From an uncultured Clostridia bacterium (GTDB lineage: Bacteria; Bacillota; Clostridia; Oscillospirales; Acutalibacteraceae), in the NCBI GenBank assembly GCA_937895645.1, contig CALBKQ010000059.1:1-40139 (forward strand): 40,139 nt of DNA, given 5' to 3'. How positions within the stretch are numbered: position 1 is the first letter of the stretch; each line of letters opens with the position of its first letter. The notes below the pieces were generated by a model. That model did not search any database and was not told where the DNA came from. It saw only the letters and a program-made list of their open reading frames with translations. Both the position numbers and the translations under genes were made by a program. Shown here one piece after another: positions 34,740-40,139 of the stretch.

Positions 34740-35516
34740 ATGAAACCTTTAAGAGTAATTATTCCTGCAGCAGGAAAGGGTAGCAGACTAAAAAAAATCA
34801 GTGGTGATTTGCCCAAGTCGATGTTTTCCGTCGCAAATAAACCGATATTAGAGCATATTTTAGAAAACACCTCTTTTATTGATAAAAAAGATACATATAT
34901 TGTTGTAGGTTTCGGCAAAGAAAAAATCATTGATTACTTTGGTGACAACTACATTTATGTTGAGCAGAAGCAACCACTTGGCACAGGACACGCTATTATG
35001 GAATGTGCCAAAGAATTTGAAGGCTTTGACGGAAGCGTACTAATCACTTTCGGAGATATGCCTTTGTTCCGTCGTGAAGAAATGGAAGTAATGTGCCGTC
35101 AGCACGCAGAAAATAACGCAGACTGCACACTTATGACTGCTGCAAATGCTTCTTTAAAGCTATGGGCACGCATCATTCGTGATGAAGATGGTCGTTTTGC
35201 ACGTATTGTTGAGGGAAAGGATTGTACTCCTGAACAAGCAGCTATTAAAGAGTTGTTTTCAGGCGTTATGGTTTTTAATAGTAAATCTTTATTTCAAGTA
35301 CTGCCTGAAATCGGTTGTTCCAATATTCAAAAGGAGTATTATATAACGGAAGTGCCCGAGCTTATGGTTAAAAAGGGGATGAAGGTTGAAACCTACTTTA
35401 CAGAGGATGGCGATGATCTTCGAGGTATCAATACCCCCGAGGATTTGGAAATTTGTGAAAGTATTTTAAATAATCGCTCTATCCAACGAAACAATGAGAT
35501 AGTTCGAATAAAATAA
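34740..35516 (+). CDS. GlmU N-domain-like UDP-sugar pyrophosphorylase
   Basis: A 258-residue nucleotidyltransferase. ATG 34,740 is chosen because GGAG lies 6 bases upstream; longer starts lie inside or just after the kinase gene. It has the PAAGKGSR loop (9-16), Lys26, QPLGTGHA (78-85), GDMP (105-108) and EGKDCTPEQAAI (158-169), all characteristic of the GlmU uridylyltransferase domain. The left-handed beta-helix acetyltransferase domain of GlmU (about 200 further residues) is absent. It should convert HexNAc-1-phosphate and UTP to UDP-HexNAc, working after the kinase encoded 16 bases upstream. Confidence 0.85.
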   Translation: MKPLRVIIPAAGKGSRLKKISGDLPKSMFSVANKPILEHILENTSFIDKKDTYIVVGFGKEKIIDYFGDNYIYVEQKQPLGTGHAIMECAKEFEGFDGSVLITFGDMPLFRREEMEVMCRQHAENNADCTLMTAANASLKLWARIIRDEDGRFARIVEGKDCTPEQAAIKELFSGVMVFNSKSLFQVLPEIGCSNIQKEYYITEVPELMVKKGMKVETYFTEDGDDLRGINTPEDLEICESILNNRSIQRNNEIVRIK

Positions 35517-35528
35517 GCTGTTTTTCTT

Positions 35529-35566
35529 CTGAAAGTCAAAGTAAAATTTGACTTTCAGTTTTTTAT
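35529..35566 (+). terminator. Intrinsic terminator after the salvage pair
   Basis: CTGAAAGTCAAA at 35,529-35,540 pairs perfectly with TTTGACTTTCAG at 35,547-35,558 (12 bases, 6-base loop) and is followed by TTTTTTATTT. Confidence 0.92.
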
Positions 35567-35599
35567 TTGTAATTTTTTTAAAAATATTATAAAATTAGG

Positions 35600-35625
35600 T
35601 GAGACTTTTTAATGTTTTATTCGTT
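35600..35625 (+). promoter_or_regulatory. Possible ECF-sigma promoter (autoregulation)
   Basis: TGAGAC (35,600-35,605) is followed after 16 bases by CGTT (35,622-35,625). This is the spacing and near sequence of Bacillus ECF promoters of the SigW/SigM type (TGAAAC-N16-CGT). It lies about 47 bases before the sigma-factor ATG, so the sigma factor may drive its own gene. Confidence 0.5.
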
Positions 35626-35633
35626 TAATAAGT

Positions 35634-35656
35634 GAAAGGGCATAAATAAACCTTTC
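35634..35656 (+). repeat. Small hairpin in the sigma-factor leader
   Basis: GAAAGG and CCTTTC arms with an 11-base loop end directly before the ribosome site GGAGAGGAG. The hairpin could affect translation. It is only 6 base pairs, so this is weak evidence. Confidence 0.3.
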
Positions 35657-35672
35657 GGAGAGGAGTAAATCA

Positions 35673-36233
35673 ATGGATAACGGTGCAAGTAGCTACCGCC
35701 GTTTCCTTGATGGTGACGACAACGGCTTAACAGAAATTGTAAGGGATTATAAGGACGGCTTGATTCTTTACATCAATGGTTTTGTAGAAAATATATCTAT
35801 TGCAGAGGAATTGATGGAGGAAACCTTTTTTAAAATCATAACAAAAAGGCCGAGATTTAAAGCGAAATACTCATTTAAAACCTGGCTCTATACCATCGGG
35901 CGGAATGTAGCGATTGATTACATCAGACACAATTCGAAACAAGCTGATGTTCCTTTGGATGAGGTGGCAAATTATCTAAAGGAAGAATGTGACCTTGAAA
36001 AAATGTATATTATCGAAGAACAAAAGATTACGGTTCACAATGCAATAAAAAAATTACATATTGATTACCGCCAAGTTCTTTGGTTAGTTTATTTCGAAGA
36101 GTTTTCCAACGCTGAAGTAGCAGTTGTTATGAAAAAAAATGATAAACAAATTAAAAATCTTTTGTATCGAGCCAAAAATGCTTTGAAATCAGAATTAGAT
36201 AAGGAGGGCTTTATTTATGAAGAATTACACTGA
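35673..36233 (+). CDS. ECF-type RNA polymerase sigma factor
   Basis: A 186-residue sigma-70 family protein with only regions 2 and 4. Region 2 spans about 15-92, with NISIAEELMEETFFKII and FKTWLYTIGRNVAIDYIR (the -10 recognition and core-binding helices). Region 4 spans about 120-178, with LHIDYRQVLWLVYFEEFSN and the helix-turn-helix end KKNDKQIKNLLYRAKNAL. GGAGAGGAG precedes the ATG. The last 17 bases overlap the next gene, which encodes a membrane protein with a short cytoplasmic tail, the usual sigma/anti-sigma arrangement. A possible self-promoter lies upstream. Confidence 0.88.
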   Translation: MDNGASSYRRFLDGDDNGLTEIVRDYKDGLILYINGFVENISIAEELMEETFFKIITKRPRFKAKYSFKTWLYTIGRNVAIDYIRHNSKQADVPLDEVANYLKEECDLEKMYIIEEQKITVHNAIKKLHIDYRQVLWLVYFEEFSNAEVAVVMKKNDKQIKNLLYRAKNALKSELDKEGFIYEELH

Positions 36234-37224
36234 AATTACGAACAATCTTCTTAAACGCAGAGATCGCTATTTTGCAGAGAAAAAAGCAAAAAATAAAAAA
36301 ATACTCGGTACAGTTACTTCAATTTGTTGTTTGATTGTTATTGCCTTGATAGCAGTTGGGGTATTGCAGTCTGAAAATTCCAACTCTGTTTCGCCTGTTG
36401 TTTCAGGTAGTGACACACATAATGTTGATAAGACACAAGCTCATTCTGACTTAGTTACAGAAAAGGAAACTACAGATAACAATGAAATAACTGAGCAAGC
36501 CGGTAAAAATCCTGTTAATAAATATAATAAAAGACCGCAGAAATATCCTTTGGCTCAAAATGGTTCTACAACAGATATTTTTGAAAACCCAACTGAAGAA
36601 GGTGTAATCTCAAATCTTGAGACAAGCAAAAACTCCATAAAGAACTCAAAGGACAATCAAGAATTCGATAAAGATATTACCGAGAACCAAAACACAACAA
36701 ACAATTCACCGAAATGGATTGAGAAAATTGTTGTAACCAGAATGCCTGATAAAACTGTGTATTATTTGGGCGAACGCTTTGATTTGCGTGGCTTGCAGGT
36801 TATGGGGTATTTCACAAACGGGGAAGTTGAAGATGTTACCGAGGATGTTCAATATTATTCCCAAGTAGCAAGTGCTGTAAGTAATAAATACAAAATAAAT
36901 ATTGAGTATACCGATAATTCCGAATTTATAAATTTAGCATACACTTCTATCAACGTTATTGTAATTGAACCTAAAATTGAAATATCAAACAGCAGTTTAA
37001 CTCTTAATACAGGGGATAAAAGTAAACTATCTGCTTACACCGAGGCGACGGGTTGCTCAATAACATGGCATACTACTGACCCGAGCGTTGTTACGATTGA
37101 CAGTAACGGTAATGTTACTGCTGTTAGCGAAGGTACTGCGGCCGTTTACGCAGAGATTTCTTATAATTCCTACAAGAAAGCATCAAGCTATTGTACAGTT
37201 ACTGTAACGCCTACTGAAGCCTAA
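36217..37224 (+). CDS. Single-pass membrane protein with Ig-like ectodomains (probable anti-sigma)
   Basis: A 335-residue protein with a short basic cytoplasmic N-terminus (1-28), one membrane helix (about 29-50), a long Ser/Thr/Asn-rich linker (51-165), then two bacterial Ig-like domains: a Big_3 type (about 170-250, containing LGERFDLRGLQVMGYFTNG) and a Big_2 type (about 254-332, with the usual W-x-x-x-D-P-S-V and G-x-V-x-A-V-S-E-G-T-A). AAGGAGGG lies 8 bases before the ATG, inside the sigma gene. The position and topology suggest it holds the sigma factor and senses something at the cell surface. There is no HxxxCxxC zinc motif, so the anti-sigma role is inference. Confidence 0.75.
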   Translation: MKNYTEITNNLLKRRDRYFAEKKAKNKKILGTVTSICCLIVIALIAVGVLQSENSNSVSPVVSGSDTHNVDKTQAHSDLVTEKETTDNNEITEQAGKNPVNKYNKRPQKYPLAQNGSTTDIFENPTEEGVISNLETSKNSIKNSKDNQEFDKDITENQNTTNNSPKWIEKIVVTRMPDKTVYYLGERFDLRGLQVMGYFTNGEVEDVTEDVQYYSQVASAVSNKYKINIEYTDNSEFINLAYTSINVIVIEPKIEISNSSLTLNTGDKSKLSAYTEATGCSITWHTTDPSVVTIDSNGNVTAVSEGTAAVYAEISYNSYKKASSYCTVTVTPTEA

Positions 37225-37275
37225 ACAGATAATAAAAATATTTTATTAAAAATTTAATGAAAAGGAGCGAGAAAT

Positions 37276-39132
37276 ATGAAAAAAACAAGAAACATTAAAT
37301 TATCACTCGTTTTTTTAGTTACTGTTGTTGTGATAAGCCTTTCTGTTTTAGTTGCTTTTGCTACACAGACTGAAACGCCCGTAAGTAATATAACAACCTT
37401 TTTCCACGAGAGTACAGGAACATTGATAGTATCCGGTACGGGTGAAATTAAGGAGCTTTATCCAAGGCAAACTGAAGACTATGGTGATGACGGTTATTAT
37501 TATGGCGATATTATTTCTTATGATGATACAGTAAAGCATATCATTATTGATGAGGGCATTACATCTGTTTCAAACTCCTTTAATGATATGAAAAGTCTTA
37601 AAACAATAACGCTCCCTCAGACTCTTGAAAAGATTAGCTTTAGCTTTATGGCTTGTCCCGAATTAAAGAGTGTTGATTTTCCCGAATCTGTTAAAGAGAT
37701 AGTCTCAAGCAGCTTCAATGATTGTACCGGTCTTACGGATATCCATTTTTCAAACAAAATCAATTTATCGGGCGGGGACTACGGTACGGTTTTCGGAGGA
37801 TGTACCTCTTTAAAGCAGTTGTATATACCCGGTGGCTCTACACTTGAGCGTGCTTTTTCCCGTTGTCTTGGTTTAGAAAAAGTTGTTTTGGGAACACCCG
37901 ATGTTACTTTAGTACCGGGAGATTATAGTGGTGACTTCTATTTATCAGCCCCTAATTTTGCATATGTTGAAAATTTAGTTGTAGTTACAGCTAAAGAAAA
38001 TATAAACGGCGGTTTAGATAGTAGCGTCGATGTTGCCGAGCTGCCTGTATTACCTCAAAAAATAACCATGACAACGGCAAATAAAGGAATAGAAGTTGAT
38101 TGGGATGCAGTAGCTACGGTTGATACATACCACCTTTACAGAAGAACAAAGGGCAGCAGCACATGGGAATTGTTAGCAGATGTTAAAGCGTCGGAATATT
38201 ATGACGATACCGTTGAAAGCGGTAAACAGTATGCGTATCTTGTAAAGACAGATGATAACAGTGGGTACACTGCAACCTCTTGGTTTGAATTTATTGAAGC
38301 TCCGGACCTTATAAGTGCAAATAACACCGTAAATGGTGTTAAAATCAGTTGGAAAAAAGCTGAAGGTGCGGTTAAATACAGGGTTTACAGATTGCGTACC
38401 GGCACCTATATGGATCAAGTCGGAAATTACAGTGGCTATGATTGGGAATTAGTTTCCGATGTAACCGGCACAACCTGTATTGATACTAAACCTGATGCAG
38501 GAGGAATATATCGTTACACAGTCAGAGCTTATGGCAAATCCGTTAAAAGTGGCGTTATTAAACCGGGTTTGGAATGTATGTTTGTTCCGACACCAAAGGT
38601 CAATAGTGTAGCTAATACGAGCGAGGGTGTTAAGATCACATGGAAATTACCTTATGACGGGTTCGCACAAACTTATTTTGTTTATCGCAGAGAACCGGGC
38701 GGTAGTTGGCAACGAATTGCAAGAATTATTTATGAAGATGTAAATACTTTTACTGATAAAACTGCTGAAAGCGGTAAAACATACGAATACACAGTAAGAG
38801 CGAATATTTATGGTGTGTGGTCGAGTAGCTATTACAGCGGTAAATCCATAGTTCGCCTTGATACTCCTGAGCTATCATCCGCAAGCAGTACAAAAAACGG
38901 TGTTGTTTTAAAGTGGAATGCTGTTGACGGTGCTAAGGGCTACAGAATTTACAGAAAATCCGGTAAAAGCTCTTGGGAGCTTATTAAGATAGCTGAGGGC
39001 GGCTCGATTGAATCCTACACAGATAAAACCGCTAAAAAAGGAACAACCTATACATACACTGTCCGTGCATACAATGGCAAAATTTATAGTGATTTCAACA
39101 GAACAGGTATAAGTGTAAAGGATAAATATTAA
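37276..39132 (+). CDS. Secreted BspA-type LRR and fibronectin III protein
   Basis: A 618-residue exported protein. The signal peptide (basic KKTRNIK then a hydrophobic core to about residue 29) is followed by BspA-like leucine-rich repeats (about 75-225, seen as repeated SLKTITLPQTLEKIS-like units) and four fibronectin III-like modules starting near 258, 342, 439 and 530, each with a GVKISWKK-like strand and a TYxYTVRA-like strand. There is no sortase or S-layer anchor. Such proteins bind host or microbial surfaces. It starts 51 bases after the Ig-membrane protein gene with no terminator between, so it may be a target or partner of the sigma system. Confidence 0.85.
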   Translation: MKKTRNIKLSLVFLVTVVVISLSVLVAFATQTETPVSNITTFFHESTGTLIVSGTGEIKELYPRQTEDYGDDGYYYGDIISYDDTVKHIIIDEGITSVSNSFNDMKSLKTITLPQTLEKISFSFMACPELKSVDFPESVKEIVSSSFNDCTGLTDIHFSNKINLSGGDYGTVFGGCTSLKQLYIPGGSTLERAFSRCLGLEKVVLGTPDVTLVPGDYSGDFYLSAPNFAYVENLVVVTAKENINGGLDSSVDVAELPVLPQKITMTTANKGIEVDWDAVATVDTYHLYRRTKGSSTWELLADVKASEYYDDTVESGKQYAYLVKTDDNSGYTATSWFEFIEAPDLISANNTVNGVKISWKKAEGAVKYRVYRLRTGTYMDQVGNYSGYDWELVSDVTGTTCIDTKPDAGGIYRYTVRAYGKSVKSGVIKPGLECMFVPTPKVNSVANTSEGVKITWKLPYDGFAQTYFVYRREPGGSWQRIARIIYEDVNTFTDKTAESGKTYEYTVRANIYGVWSSSYYSGKSIVRLDTPELSSASSTKNGVVLKWNAVDGAKGYRIYRKSGKSSWELIKIAEGGSIESYTDKTAKKGTTYTYTVRAYNGKIYSDFNRTGISVKDKY

Positions 39133-39146
39133 ACCTCAATAATTAA

Positions 39147-39190
39147 AACAAGACTGCAAATTTACTGAAATGTAGGTTTGCAGTCTTGTT
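39147..39190 (+). terminator. Long hairpin after the LRR/FnIII gene
   Basis: AACAAGACTGCAAA (39,147-39,160) pairs perfectly with TTTGCAGTCTTGTT (39,177-39,190) across a 16-base loop. The following bases (CTGTTATGTTT) are only moderately T-rich, so termination is likely but may be incomplete. Confidence 0.75.
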
Positions 39191-39226
39191 CTGTTATGTT
39201 TACTAAAAACACAATTAAATATGCAC

Positions 39227-39255
39227 TTGTTTTTTTATTTATAACAATATATAAT
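39227..39255 (+). promoter_or_regulatory. Promoter of the ketopantoate-reductase-like gene
   Basis: TTGTTT (39,227-39,232), 17 bases, then a perfect TATAAT (39,250-39,255), about 50 bases before the ATG. Confidence 0.65.
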
Positions 39256-39305
39256 AGTTGTGAAAAAATAAACAATTTTTTATTATTTTTTAAAGGGGAG
39301 TAATT

Positions 39306-40139
39306 ATGGGCAGAAATGCGATTTACGGTGCAGGTTCTTTAGGTACTGTGCTCGGTGCTTTTATTACAAAAAACGGCGGTCAGGTTGACCTTATTAACCG
39401 TAATAAGGCACATGTAGATTTACTTAATGAAAAGGGAGCTAAAATTATAGGTACAGTTGAAATGACGGTTCCCGTCAAAGCTATAACACCTGATATGATG
39501 GAGGGAAAATACGATATTATCGTCCTCCTTACAAAACAGCTTCACAATAAAGAGGTTGTTACTATGTTAAAGGATTATTTATCCGATGACGGCGTAATTG
39601 TAACGCTTCAGAACGGTATTCCCGAGCCCGGTATTGCTGAAATAATAGGGGAGAATCACACAATGGGTTGTGCAGTTGAGTGGGGTGCCGCTTTAATTGA
39701 GCCCGGGGTATGTGAGCTTACAAGCGATAAAGACAGCCTCTCTTTCCATATGGGTAAAATGAACGGTATTACCGACGAGCAGTTTAAAAATGTTAAAGAG
39801 CTTCTCGAGCTTATGTGTCCCGTTCACGAGGAGCAAAATCTTATGGGTGCTCGCTGGTCAAAGCTTCTCATAAATGCCACTTTCTCCGGTTTAGGAACTG
39901 TTGTAGGCGGTGTTTTCGGCGATGTTACTGAAGACAAGGCAGGTCAAAAAGTTGCAATCCGTTGTATGAAAGAAATTATTGATGTTGGTCATGCATCAGG
40001 CATTGAATTCGCACCTGTTCAAGGCAAAAACATTGTTGGTCTTTTCTATTGGAAAGGTGCATTAAAGCGTGCATTTGCACAGTTTTTACTTCCAATTGCA
40101 CTTAAAAAGCACCGTGACATTGAGCCCTCAATGCTTCAG
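39306..40139 (+). CDS. Ketopantoate reductase family protein (PanE/ApbA), partial
   Basis: An open frame of 278 codons that runs off the right edge without a stop. AGGGGAG lies 5 bases before the ATG. The N-terminal Rossmann loop GAGSLG (8-13) binds NADP(H). LLTKQL (74-79, Lys77), QNG (102-104) and RWSKLLIN (183-190, with Lys186 as the likely general acid and Asn190) match the ketopantoate reductase fold. The enzyme would reduce 2-dehydropantoate to pantoate for coenzyme A. Many Firmicutes carry several family members with other ketoacid substrates, so the pathway is not certain. Confidence 0.82.
   Translation, partial: MGRNAIYGAGSLGTVLGAFITKNGGQVDLINRNKAHVDLLNEKGAKIIGTVEMTVPVKAITPDMMEGKYDIIVLLTKQLHNKEVVTMLKDYLSDDGVIVTLQNGIPEPGIAEIIGENHTMGCAVEWGAALIEPGVCELTSDKDSLSFHMGKMNGITDEQFKNVKELLELMCPVHEEQNLMGARWSKLLINATFSGLGTVVGGVFGDVTEDKAGQKVAIRCMKEIIDVGHASGIEFAPVQGKNIVGLFYWKGALKRAFAQFLLPIALKKHRDIEPSMLQ

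Overview
The window looks like a chromosomal segment of an AT-rich Gram-positive gut Clostridia, probably of the Ruminococcaceae/Oscillospiraceae type. The reasons are the strong GGAG-type ribosome sites and sigma-A-like promoters (TTGACT-N17-TATAAT), a domain-swapped GH3 glucosidase of the Ruminococcus albus/Butyrivibrio kind, BspA-like repeats joined to fibronectin III domains, and a Cap/Eps-type polysaccharide locus. Assignment below family level would need a search.

Positions 78 to about 28,100, all on the minus strand, form one long exopolysaccharide/capsule operon read right to left from a near-consensus promoter at 28,091-28,119. In order of transcription it encodes: a small phosphoglycosyl transferase that starts the repeat unit; an HpcH/HpaI aldolase and a D-2-hydroxyacid dehydrogenase; a glycosyltransferase; a UDP-HexNAc 6-dehydrogenase, an asparagine-synthase-like enzyme and a UDP-HexNAc 4-epimerase (probably a HexNAc-uronic acid or its amide); two glycosyltransferases; then, behind a likely second promoter at 17,926-17,954, an EpsG-type polymerase; four glycosyltransferases; a first flippase; two glycosyltransferases; a second flippase; a second (O-antigen ligase-type) polymerase; capE-capF; a capG'-'capF relic; a GT2 glycosyltransferase; an acyltransferase; and an intact capG. 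CapE, CapF and CapG together make UDP-N-acetyl-L-fucosamine. Ten glycosyltransferases besides the priming enzyme, two flippases and two polymerases suggest two polymer modules stacked in one operon. No Wzz/Wze-type chain-length or kinase genes lie in the window.

The operon start is separated by 377 bases from a rightward two-gene unit: a CofE-like gamma-glutamyl ligase and a GMP synthase that has only its ATP-pyrophosphatase and dimerisation parts. After a strong terminator comes a secreted, circularly permuted GH3 enzyme with its own promoter and terminator. Next is a kinase/uridylyltransferase pair resembling NahK plus a GlmU N-terminal domain, which fits salvage of free HexNAc into UDP-HexNAc, followed by another strong terminator.

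The last part holds an ECF-type sigma factor behind a possible ECF promoter. It overlaps a single-pass membrane protein with two bacterial Ig-like domains (a likely non-zinc-finger anti-sigma) and is followed by a secreted LRR/fibronectin III protein. A ketopantoate-reductase-like gene runs off the right edge.

The points most worth following up are the capG'-'capF chimeric scar, the doubled Wzx/Wzy set, the uronic-acid/amidation triad whose amidotransferase lacks the glutaminase cysteine, and the sigma/Ig-membrane/LRR-FnIII surface unit.
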